This document shows positions 8,481 to 16,035 of a stretch of 64,000 nt of DNA, piece after piece. This DNA is from CAKZLS01 sp963786305 (GTDB lineage: Bacteria > Pseudomonadota > Alphaproteobacteria > Rhodospirillales > Defluviicoccaceae), in NCBI GenBank assembly GCA_963786305.1, contig CAWAYL010000014.1:434001-498000 (forward strand), written 5' to 3'. The notes beneath the pieces are model-generated. The model did no database searches, was not told where the DNA came from, and saw only the letters and a list, made by a program, of their open reading frames with translations. Position numbers and translations under genes: made by a program. Positions within the stretch are counted from its first letter, which is position 1; each line of letters begins with the position of its first letter.

Positions 8481-9437
8481 GTGAGCAGCATCACCAACGC
8501 CGACCTCGATAGGCGATATCGGTTTCTCGTCTGTCTCGATGGATCCGAGGAGTCCTTTCGCGGGTTGCGCTACGCCGCGAGACTCGGAAAGGGCATCGAT
8601 GTCGACATCGTGCTTCTGTATATACGGTCCATCGATCGCTCCCTGAGTTACGAGCGGCTTCGCGACAGACCCCGCGGCGACAGTCTTCTCGCGTGGGTAG
8701 ACGAGGTGCCCGGCGCGATGTACCTGGCGAAGGGCCGCGACCTGCTCATCGATCTCGGAATCATGTCGACGAATTGGTCGGAAGAGGCCGACAACGTGGC
8801 GGTCGCGGGAGACCCGGTCGGGGACAACAAGGTCGTCTTCCGGAGCGGCGAGGGCAAGGAGGTCGTTCTCAAGCTCAAGGTGGCCCCGGATGTCGCCACC
8901 GGCATTCTCGATCAGACCAAGGTCACCGACTACGACCTGGTCATCCTCGGTACCGCCGACAGCGGGCGGAACAGCGCTCTGAGCGGCTTGTGGAACGCCT
9001 CGATGATCGAGAAGATCGTGAAAGAGGTGCCGTGTTCGATCCTGGTCGCGCGCGATCTGGAAGTGGGGCATGGGCACCTGATCTGCACCAATGGCTCCGA
9101 ACGGGCGATGAACGTCGTTCGCGCCGATGCCGTGCTGGCCAACCGGTGCCAGTGTCCGGTGTCGCTGATCTCCGTCGCCGCCAGCGAAGCGAAGGAAGCC
9201 GATGCGCGGCGTCATGTCGAAGACGCCAAGGCGATGCTGGCCGGCCTCGGGATCGAGGTGCACGATGTCCTGACGCCGGTGGGTGAACCGGTGAGGGAGA
9301 TCGTCGAAGCGGGGCCGGACTATTCGCTGATCGTCGTTTCTGATTCGGACGTATCGGGCCTGCAACGGCTGCTTACGGGCAGTGTCACCATGAAGGTGCT
9401 GAAAGAGGCCTACAATTCGGTCATGATCGCCCGCTGA
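8481..9437 (+). CDS. Tandem-domain universal stress protein (UspA family)
   Basis: Cytoplasmic protein of 318 aa with two Usp folds: residues about 12-190 (starts RFLVCLDGSEESFRGLRYAA, ends VKEVPCSILVAR) and about 200-318 (ends LLTGSVTMKVLKEAYNSVMI). The GTG start follows GGAGG at 6-nt spacing; an upstream in-frame ATG lacks one. The second domain carries the Usp-type GS-T segment near its end, so nucleotide binding is possible. Its 3' end overlaps the convergent sulP gene by 17 bp. The sequence does not show what stress it responds to; an operator-like palindrome lies just upstream. Confidence 0.85.
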   Translation: MSSITNADLDRRYRFLVCLDGSEESFRGLRYAARLGKGIDVDIVLLYIRSIDRSLSYERLRDRPRGDSLLAWVDEVPGAMYLAKGRDLLIDLGIMSTNWSEEADNVAVAGDPVGDNKVVFRSGEGKEVVLKLKVAPDVATGILDQTKVTDYDLVILGTADSGRNSALSGLWNASMIEKIVKEVPCSILVARDLEVGHGHLICTNGSERAMNVVRADAVLANRCQCPVSLISVAASEAKEADARRHVEDAKAMLAGLGIEVHDVLTPVGEPVREIVEAGPDYSLIVVSDSDVSGLQRLLTGSVTMKVLKEAYNSVMIAR

Positions 9438-11211
9438 GGGCGACGCCTGTCCCATCCGACGCCAATCTCTCGGCCGCCGGTTCACCGTCCGGATGCGGCT
9501 GTTCGAGCAGAAGGGGGCGGTTCTTCGGATCGCCGAGCCGCTTGTAGATGGACGTCAGCGCCATATCTTCGGTCGGGAAGATGTTGGCGTCGCCGCCGAT
9601 CTCCATGAACAGCCCGGTGCGCCGCATGACCTCCTGGACCTGGCGCTTGAGGCCCGAGAACACCATGGTGACGCCGCCTTCCCCGAGCCGCTCGACCATT
9701 TGATGGATGACTTCCACGCCGGACGCGTCCAGCTCGTTGATGCCGTCACCGACGACGAGGATGTATTTGGCGGTTGATTTGGCGGCGACGGCCTCGAGGA
9801 TCATGTGCTCGAAATAGGCGACATTGGCGAAAAAGAGCTGACCGTCGAAGCGGATCAGGATGATCTGCTCGTCGGTGGGCAGCTTGGGGTGAATGCGGAT
9901 ATCCCTCAGCGTTCCGTCCTTGAAGCGCCCGAGGATGGCGACCCGCGGCCGCATGACACGGAACAGAAAGAGAAAAATGGCAAGACCCGCACCGACGATG
10001 ATGCCCTTGTCCAGATGCGGCGCGAAACCAAGGGTGGAAACGAACGTCACCAGGGCGGCGAGGCTGTCATGCCGATTGGCGCGCCAAATGTTGACGATGG
10101 CCTTGAGGTTGACCAGGCCGATGACGGCCATCATGATCACCGCCGCCAGCACCGCCTGCGGAAGATGGTAGAACAGCGGCGTCAGGAACAGCAACGTCAT
10201 CAGCACCACGATGGCGGTGACCAGCGACGATATCCCGGTTTTTGCGCCGGCATTGAAGTTCACCGCCGAGCGGACGAACGAGCCGGACACCGGATAGGAT
10301 AGGGTCAGGCTGCCGACCACGTTGGCTATCCCCTGGCCGATCAGCTCCTGATTGGGGTCGAGCCGGTCCTTGGTCTTGATGGCCATGGCCTTGGCGATCG
10401 AAATGGCCTCCATGAACCCGACAAGCGAAATCACGATGGCGCTGGGCAACAGTTCGCGCATGGTGCCGAAATCCAGCGCGGGCACGGCGATGGCGGGAAG
10501 CCCATGCGGAATGACACCGACCACCTTTCCCCCCATGGCCTCGAAATCCAATAGCCAGCTTGCCAGGGTGGTCAGCGCGACGGCGACCAGCACGTTGGGA
10601 ACCTTGGGAGCGTAGCGCTTCAAGCTCACCATGATGGCAAACGCCACCGCGCCGAAGATCAGCGTCGGCACGTGGGTATCCGGTATCCGCAGGATCACGG
10701 CCCAGATGTCCATCGCGAAGCTCTCGCTCCGCGCCATCGGCACGCCGAAGATCTTGGAGAGCTGCGACAGGCCGATGATGATGGCCGCCGCGTTGGTGAA
10801 CCCGAGGATGACCGGGTGCGAGAGAAAACTCACCACCGCGCCCAGCCGGAACAGGCCGAGGCAAAGCTGGAACGCGCCGACCAGTAGGGTCAACGCAATC
10901 GCCAGCGCGATGTAGTGCTCGCTTCCCGCCGTCGCCAATGGCAAGAGCGATGTGGCGGTCAGCAACGACACCAAAGCCACCGGTCCCGTCGACAGTTGTT
11001 TGGAGGACCCGAAGAGCGCCGCCAATGCACACGGCAGGAAAGCGGCGTACAGGCCGTAATAGGCCGGCAGGCCCGCCAGCAGCGCATTGGCCATGGACTG
11101 CGGGATCAGGACGAGGGCGACGGTAAGCCCGGCGATGGCGTCGGCTTGCAGCCACTCCCGCCTGAGCGGAAACCAACCGAGAAAAGGCAGGATCCTCCGC
11201 GCACGTATCAT
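9421..11211 (-). CDS. SulP family anion (sulfate) permease with STAS domain
   Basis: Inner-membrane transporter of 596 aa. Residues about 15-440 form the multi-helix core with SulP features: GLTVALVLIPQSMANALLAG, PAYYGLYAAF and GSSKQLSTGPVALVS near the N-terminus. The last 130 residues are a STAS domain (ILIRFDGQLFFANVAYFE, INELDASGVEVIHQM) in which the Ser/Thr usual in DxSG is present in LDASG. The position beside sulfate-producing genes suggests sulfate or sulfite movement, but SulP members also carry bicarbonate, so the substrate is open. No strong ribosome site is seen before the ATG. Confidence 0.9.
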   Translation of the reverse strand: MIRARRILPFLGWFPLRREWLQADAIAGLTVALVLIPQSMANALLAGLPAYYGLYAAFLPCALAALFGSSKQLSTGPVALVSLLTATSLLPLATAGSEHYIALAIALTLLVGAFQLCLGLFRLGAVVSFLSHPVILGFTNAAAIIIGLSQLSKIFGVPMARSESFAMDIWAVILRIPDTHVPTLIFGAVAFAIMVSLKRYAPKVPNVLVAVALTTLASWLLDFEAMGGKVVGVIPHGLPAIAVPALDFGTMRELLPSAIVISLVGFMEAISIAKAMAIKTKDRLDPNQELIGQGIANVVGSLTLSYPVSGSFVRSAVNFNAGAKTGISSLVTAIVVLMTLLFLTPLFYHLPQAVLAAVIMMAVIGLVNLKAIVNIWRANRHDSLAALVTFVSTLGFAPHLDKGIIVGAGLAIFLFLFRVMRPRVAILGRFKDGTLRDIRIHPKLPTDEQIILIRFDGQLFFANVAYFEHMILEAVAAKSTAKYILVVGDGINELDASGVEVIHQMVERLGEGGVTMVFSGLKRQVQEVMRRTGLFMEIGGDANIFPTEDMALTSIYKRLGDPKNRPLLLEQPHPDGEPAAERLASDGTGVALSGRS

Positions 11212-11247
11212 TTCAAACCGTTCACGGCCTCGGCCATGCTCTGGTGT

Positions 11248-12048
11248 TTACCCGGCGACCCCCCGCAACCGGAGGGGCTCCGCCGCCATCGGCGGTGCGG
11301 CGATCGGCTGGAACCAATCGACGCTGTCGGCCAGCGCGACCACCTGGCCAATGATGATCAGCGTGGGCGGAGCCAGACCGGCGCGGCGGACCTCCTCGGT
11401 CAGGGTGGCGACGGTGGCGAGTACCCGCCGCTGGGCGCGGGTCGTGCCATTTTCAATGGCGGCGGCCGGCGTGCCGGCGGGCAGGCCGGCGGTCATCAGG
11501 GCGGATGCGATGCGCCCAAGGTTGGCGAGCCCCATGTAGATGACCAAGGTGGACTTGCCGTCGACCAGCGTCGGCCAGTCATAATCCAGCCCATCGCCGT
11601 CCTTGGTGTGGCCGGTGATGATGCGGACCGTGCGCGCCCAGTCGCGATGGGTCAACGGAATGCCGGCATAGGCGCTGCAGCCGGCGGCCGCGGTAATGCC
11701 GGGCACGACCTCGAAGGCGACCCCATGGCGGGCGAGAAACGCCGCCTCTTCGCCGCCGCGCCCGAACAGGAACGGATCGCCGCCCTTGAGGCGGACGACG
11801 GTCCGACCGGACCGCGCCAGGCTCACCAGCAGGGCGTTGATGCTGCCTTGTTCGATCTGGTGCTGGCCGGTTTCCTTGCCGGCGAAGATCTGTGTCGTGC
11901 CCACCGGAATCAGGTCCGCGATCGGCTGGCTGACGAGGCGGTCGAGGACCACCACATCCGCCGATTGGATCACCCGAAGCGCCTTGATGGTCAACAGATC
12001 CGGATCGCCCGGACCGGCGCCCACAAGGTATACGCATCCACGTTGCAT
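11248..12048 (-). CDS. cobA: Uroporphyrinogen-III C-methyltransferase (sirohaem / cobalamin precursor)
   Basis: Cytoplasmic SAM-dependent enzyme (266 aa) that methylates uroporphyrinogen III at C2 and C7 to precorrin-2, the branch point to sirohaem and B12. Family motifs are VYLVGAGPGDPDLLT at the N-terminus, VVRLKGGDPFLFGRGGEE, VVPGITAA and PLTHRD. A GGGGAGG site precedes the ATG. It stands alone on the minus strand behind the operator-like palindrome at 12103. Sirohaem would serve dissimilatory sulfite reductase, which is not in the window, or nitrite reductase. The CysG oxidase/ferrochelatase part is absent. Confidence 0.93.
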   Translation of the reverse strand: MQRGCVYLVGAGPGDPDLLTIKALRVIQSADVVVLDRLVSQPIADLIPVGTTQIFAGKETGQHQIEQGSINALLVSLARSGRTVVRLKGGDPFLFGRGGEEAAFLARHGVAFEVVPGITAAAGCSAYAGIPLTHRDWARTVRIITGHTKDGDGLDYDWPTLVDGKSTLVIYMGLANLGRIASALMTAGLPAGTPAAAIENGTTRAQRRVLATVATLTEEVRRAGLAPPTLIIIGQVVALADSVDWFQPIAAPPMAAEPLRLRGVAG

Positions 12049-12102
12049 TGAATCCTCCCCGCGTCGGTTCGGTGCCCGGTCGTTGCCTGGACTTCATTTT
12101 GA

Positions 12103-12120
12103 TATTAGTGTACACTGATA
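12103..12120. promoter_or_regulatory. Candidate operator TATTAG-N6-CTGATA between cobA and the chelatase gene
   Basis: TATTAG-TGTACA-CTGATA; extended by one base each side it is a 20-bp palindrome (12102-12121) with one mismatched pair. It lies 55 bp upstream of cobA in the divergent gap 12049-12310. It is the best of the three related sites. Confidence 0.55.
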
Positions 12121-12310
12121 TGAATAAAAGCTAAAGTGTCTTTATAGAGGTCGAGCGCCTTATTCGGGGAAGGAGGGACCGCTGGATATTCCGGGGCACC
12201 ATGGCAACGCGCCGACCGAATCGACCAGACGATGGCCAGAGCGACGGACACTTTGGCCCGATCAGCGGACACGTCGGCCAAGGGACCCGCGGCTGCGCCG
12301 CGAAGGGCTG

Positions 12311-13099
12311 TTGCTGGTCGGTCACGGCTCCAGGGGCTGGCCCGACGCAATGCTGCTTGCCATCGCCGAACGGCTGACCAGTGAGCGCCTGGACGTCGGC
12401 GTCGCCGTTCTGCGCGGCCGGCCGACACCCGCCGCCGCCTTGTCCACGCTCGCCGCCGAGGTCGTCCATGTGGTTCCGGTTTTCATGGCCGATGGGCAGA
12501 TGGCGTCGGCGGTACGCTCTCGCCTGCCGGCCCACGGGTCCGGCCGGCTCGTGCATCACCCGACGGTGGGCAGCCACCCGGACATGGCGGCGGTCGTCGA
12601 CGGCCTGATCCGCCGGGCGCTCGCCGAGAACGCGCTGCGCGGCGACGAGACGGCGGTCGTCCTTGCCGGCCATGGTAACGCCCGGCATCCCGCCGCCGGC
12701 GGCGCCATCCACGACCTCGCCGATCGCCTTCGGACCCGGGCGGCGGCCGCGGAAATCCACGGTGTCTTTCTGGAGCAGGCGCCGATGGTGGAGGCATGGC
12801 CGACGCTTACACGCCTTCCCTCGGTGCTCGTGGTGCCCTGCTTTCTAAGCGCCGGCGCCCATGCGCGCGAAGATTTGCCGCGACGGCTGCGGACGGTTGC
12901 GCCCGGCGATGGCACAACCGGGGCTGACGCGCGCCTTCATCTGGCGCCACCGCTCGCCATGGCTACCGGCGGGCTCGCCGCCATCGTCCGCGACCTTTTC
13001 GCGGCGGCGGCGCATCGAGCTTCCGGGAGCGAAAGTTCACCGACGATCGCACGATGTGATCGACAGCCGACATTCACGGAAACAAGACAAGCCTCATAG
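12311..13099 (+). CDS. CbiX/SirB-like sirohydrochlorin chelatase family protein
   Basis: Protein of 262 aa with the chelatase-family opening LLVGHGSRGWPDAM, the repeat-like second half opening VVLAGHGNARHPAAGG, and GVFLEQAPMVEAW plus VLVVPCFLSAGAHAREDLP, where the metal-site His of the family is expected. It would insert iron or cobalt into a sirohydrochlorin-type macrocycle, which fits the divergent cobA. The start is uncertain: no ATG is in frame, and I use a TTG next to the first beta strand; CTG codons immediately around it are alternatives. The C-terminal 35 residues are low-complexity. Confidence 0.75.
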   Translation: MLVGHGSRGWPDAMLLAIAERLTSERLDVGVAVLRGRPTPAAALSTLAAEVVHVVPVFMADGQMASAVRSRLPAHGSGRLVHHPTVGSHPDMAAVVDGLIRRALAENALRGDETAVVLAGHGNARHPAAGGAIHDLADRLRTRAAAAEIHGVFLEQAPMVEAWPTLTRLPSVLVVPCFLSAGAHAREDLPRRLRTVAPGDGTTGADARLHLAPPLAMATGGLAAIVRDLFAAAAHRASGSESSPTIARCDRQPTFTETRQAS

Positions 13100-13186
13100 C
13101 CCGCCGTCAAATTATATCGCCCGTGTCCTTTGCGCGGCTCGACGCGGAAACTATGCGCGTTGGTTCCCGCCCGCAAAGCTGACTGG

Positions 13187-13206
13187 GGCCGCCATGCTCG
13201 GCGGCC
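13187..13206. terminator. Hairpin between convergent genes
   Basis: GGCCGCC-ATGCTC-GGCGGCC, a perfect 7-bp stem with a 6-nt loop between the chelatase gene and the convergent gene at 13211. There is no T run, so its role as a terminator is tentative. Confidence 0.4.
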
Positions 13207-13210
13207 GCGC

Positions 13211-13501
13211 TCAGTGAATGGTGTGGAGCGCGATCACCCGTCCCGTGGGCTTCGGCTCGTGGACCTGCAACACCGACATCTCGTCGTCGGCCCATGACGC
13301 GATCCGCAGCGCCATCACCTCGTTTCGTGTTTCGGCGGAAGGGTCCGTGGCCTGCCATATGTACAGTCCCATCGGATCCACATAGAAAGTGTGATCGCCA
13401 AAATTCTCTTCAAGACGCTCAAGGGACGGTTCCAACTCGGGAATAGGCTCGATGCCCGTCTCTTCACGAATTCGCTCGATTTGACCCATGTCCAGCTTCA
13501 T
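13211..13501 (-). CDS. Conserved acidic protein of unknown function, 96 aa
   Basis: Starts MKLDMGQIERIREETG behind a GGAGGTGG site. It is acidic and soluble with no cysteine or membrane segment; the middle reads FYVDPMGLYIWQATDP and the end SVLQVHEPKPTGRVIALH. I do not recognise a family. A longer frame upstream to 13624 lacks a ribosome site at its start. A weak Crp-like site (TTAAC-TTGA-GATAA, 13591-13604) lies 90 bp upstream. Confidence 0.7.
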   Translation of the reverse strand: MKLDMGQIERIREETGIEPIPELEPSLERLEENFGDHTFYVDPMGLYIWQATDPSAETRNEVMALRIASWADDEMSVLQVHEPKPTGRVIALHTIH

Positions 13502-13636
13502 GGTGCCACCTCCTTCCGTCAAAATGCCGCCGCCCACGACCCTGAAAATTTCTAATATAGCCATGGTGCTCCCGAGCTTCGGGACGTGCATTAACTTGAG
13601 ATAAACGGCTGGAAAGCGCCGCAAAAGGGCCGGTGA

Positions 13637-14872
13637 TCATTGCGGCGCGCGGTCGCCCCGCGAAAGAACCCACCTGAGGCCGATCGGCATGAGCAGCGTC
13701 GTAACGATCGCCATGACGACGACGGAGGAGAACAGGCTATCGACCACCGGCGAAGGCTGAGCCATGGTGAACAGGCCCGCTCGCAGGGCAACGTCGGCCA
13801 CCACCAGTTCGACGGCGCCCCGGCCGCTCATGCCCACCCCGACGGCCAGGGCATTGCGTGTACTCATCCCCACCAGGCGTGCCGTAATGCCGGCACCAAG
13901 CACCTTGCCGGCGATGGCGACGACGACAATCAGCAAGAGGAAGACCGGTATTTCGACAAACGCCGCAAAGCTGAGGTGCAGCCCGATTGAGGCGAAGAAC
14001 ACCGGCGCGAGAAAACCGCTGGTGATTCCCGATACCTTGGTCTTGACGCCGTCGAAGGTCTCGGGATCCGGCGTACGCCGGCTGAAGAACAGTCCGGCGA
14101 CAAACGCGCCCATGATGAAGTGGAGGCCGAGCGCTTCGGCCAGCATGGCGAACCCAAGGGCGGCGATGAGAAGGGCGGTGAATTCCAGCTCTTCGACGTG
14201 GGCACGCTTGAGCCATTTCCCGGCCCAGGGGAACCCGTAGTGACCGATGGCGAGGGTAATCACGAAGAAGGCGGCGATCTGACCGCTCAACCAGCCCAGT
14301 GTCGCGATGTCCGGCAGGGATCCGGTCCGGATAACGCTGGTCAGAACGGCCAGCAACAAAAGGCTCAACACGTCATCGATCACCGCCGCCGAGACGATCA
14401 TGCGCCCGGCGCTCGTTTCAAGCTGACCGAGATCCATCAGCACCTTTACGGCCACCGGAATGGCCGTTACCGCGAGCGCCACGCCGAGAAAGAGGGTCCG
14501 CGCACCCTTAAGATCGGACTCCGGCAGGAAGTACCAGCCCATCCCCATGCCCATCGCCATGGGGATGGCGGTGCCGGCGATGGCGACTGCCAGAGATCCC
14601 TTGGAACTCTCCGCCAGCTCCCGCGGTTGCAGTTCGATGCCGGCGAGCAGCATGAGAAAGAAAATGCCGAGGTCGGTGATGGCCTGGAACACCTCGTTGT
14701 CGTTCAACTCGGCCAATACCGGAAGCGCGCCGGAAAACTGCCCCGCGACGACACCGAGCACGACGCCCGCGATCAATTCGCCGACGAGCGCCGCCTGACC
14801 GGATCGCTGAGCGATCTCGGCGCCAATGCGGGTGACCACCAAAATCACGAGGAGAATGTACAGTATTTCCAT
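13637..14872 (-). CDS. CPA2 family cation:proton antiporter
   Basis: Integral membrane protein of 411 aa with about 12 helices typical of NhaP/KefB-like Na+/H+ or K+/H+ exchangers. The segment SAAVIDDVLSLLLLAV carries the conserved Asp pair expected in the transport site; VGELIAGVVLGV at the N-terminus and MSGRGAVELVVADVAL near the C-terminus are also family-like. There is no TrkA-N or TrkA-C tail. The start MEILYILL is chosen because AAGGTG precedes it; an ATG nine codons upstream has no site. The ion cannot be told from sequence. Confidence 0.87.
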   Translation of the reverse strand: MEILYILLVILVVTRIGAEIAQRSGQAALVGELIAGVVLGVVAGQFSGALPVLAELNDNEVFQAITDLGIFFLMLLAGIELQPRELAESSKGSLAVAIAGTAIPMAMGMGMGWYFLPESDLKGARTLFLGVALAVTAIPVAVKVLMDLGQLETSAGRMIVSAAVIDDVLSLLLLAVLTSVIRTGSLPDIATLGWLSGQIAAFFVITLAIGHYGFPWAGKWLKRAHVEELEFTALLIAALGFAMLAEALGLHFIMGAFVAGLFFSRRTPDPETFDGVKTKVSGITSGFLAPVFFASIGLHLSFAAFVEIPVFLLLIVVVAIAGKVLGAGITARLVGMSTRNALAVGVGMSGRGAVELVVADVALRAGLFTMAQPSPVVDSLFSSVVVMAIVTTLLMPIGLRWVLSRGDRAPQ

Positions 14873-14983
14873 ATCTGCACCTTTGTGACTGGGAGCCATC
14901 GGTCACCGATGGCACGCACGCGGGTGGCCTTTGGTTGCCCCGTCGCGTCTCTACACCTTTCCGAGCCGGCGGCTGCCCGCCGT

Positions 14984-15817
14984 TCAAATTTCGTCTTGGA
15001 CCTGGGCGTAGGAGATCATCGCGAACAGCAAACTGCCACCCACCACGTTGCCGAAAAATGTGGGCAGGACAAAGCCGACAACCATCTCAAGCGGCGCCAG
15101 ATCGCCGTTGAGGGTCAGCCAGAAGGCTTCCACCGACCCGGCAATGACGTGGGTGAAGTCGCCGAGCGCGATGAGGTAGGTGATCACGACAATCACGAGA
15201 AATTCGCCGCCCTTGCAGTTCGGTATGATCCACACCATCACGGCGATCAGCCAGCCGGCGATGATTCCACGCCCAAACTTGTCGAGCGGTTCTATGTCCA
15301 CCAAATGTCGAGCGATCTCGGTGAACGCGGTTTCCGCCGCCGGCGAAAACAGGCCCTGCTGGCTGCAGAAGGCAGCGAATAGGAACGCTCCCACCATATT
15401 GGCGGCGAACACGACACCCCACAGGCGGAGCATGCACCAGAGGTTTGTCAGAGATTTTTCCGCCATCACCGGAAGAACGGCGGTGATGGTGTTTTCCGTG
15501 AACAACTGCTGGCGTCCGAGAACGACGATGAGGAATCCGACGGAATAGCCGAAGTTGTCCACCAATGGGCGCCATCCCGCGTCTGGCAAGTGAGCCCGCA
15601 GCAATCCTTCGGCCACCATCGAAAAGCCGATGCACAGGCCGGCCGCGACGCCCGACCACCACAACCCGGAGGCCGGCCGTATTAGCTCGGCTTCGCCTTC
15701 TTTTCTGATGATCTCGTAGAGCATCGGAACCCGTGGCCGCACGCGTTCCTTGACATCGGCGCGCTCGCTGTCGGTCAGCTTATGATTGGTATCGGATCCC
15801 TTGTCGCGCGTGTTCAT
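14984..15817 (-). CDS. Formate/nitrite transporter (FNT) family channel
   Basis: Inner-membrane protein of 277 aa: a charged N-terminal tail of about 50 residues and then six helices with FNT features (FGYSVGFLIVVLGRQQLFTENT, NMVGAF, GIIAGWLIAVMVWIIPNCKG). It is closer in feel to the YfdC-type branch than to FocA. The substrate could be formate, nitrite or hydrosulfide; in a sulfur oxidiser the last is worth keeping in mind. The start MNTRDKGSD follows AGCGGAGAACGC. A relaxed EcfG-like element on the minus strand (GGAAC-N16-GGTT, 15965-15989) lies upstream. Confidence 0.85.
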   Translation of the reverse strand: MNTRDKGSDTNHKLTDSERADVKERVRPRVPMLYEIIRKEGEAELIRPASGLWWSGVAAGLCIGFSMVAEGLLRAHLPDAGWRPLVDNFGYSVGFLIVVLGRQQLFTENTITAVLPVMAEKSLTNLWCMLRLWGVVFAANMVGAFLFAAFCSQQGLFSPAAETAFTEIARHLVDIEPLDKFGRGIIAGWLIAVMVWIIPNCKGGEFLVIVVITYLIALGDFTHVIAGSVEAFWLTLNGDLAPLEMVVGFVLPTFFGNVVGGSLLFAMISYAQVQDEI

Positions 15818-15928
15818 GCGTTCTCCGCTAGCATCGATGGGACGAGGGTCTGCCCCGGATCGGTCCACGCCGCCCTCCGGATTATATCAGGGGAGGGAAA
15901 CATGCCGGAGGCCAGGAGGAGAATCAGT

Positions 15929-15953
15929 GGAACTAACCATAGCCGGCAGCGTT
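15929..15953 (+). promoter_or_regulatory. EcfG-type promoter of the catalase gene
   Basis: GGAAC, a 16-bp spacer, then CGTT, the known EcfG (general stress sigma factor) consensus. It lies 83 bp before the katE start codon on the coding strand. Confidence 0.75.
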
Positions 15954-16035
15954 TCCCTAGAGAAAACCAAACCGGCACCGGTTTGTTCCGGGAACGGTCG
16001 AATTCGTCTCATATCATGTATTCAGGAGGCCCGGA

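Noticed and set aside
12201..12350. ATG at 12201 as a start for the chelatase gene
   Set aside because: It is in a different frame from LLVGHGSRG and would give an Arg/Gly-rich peptide with no similarity.
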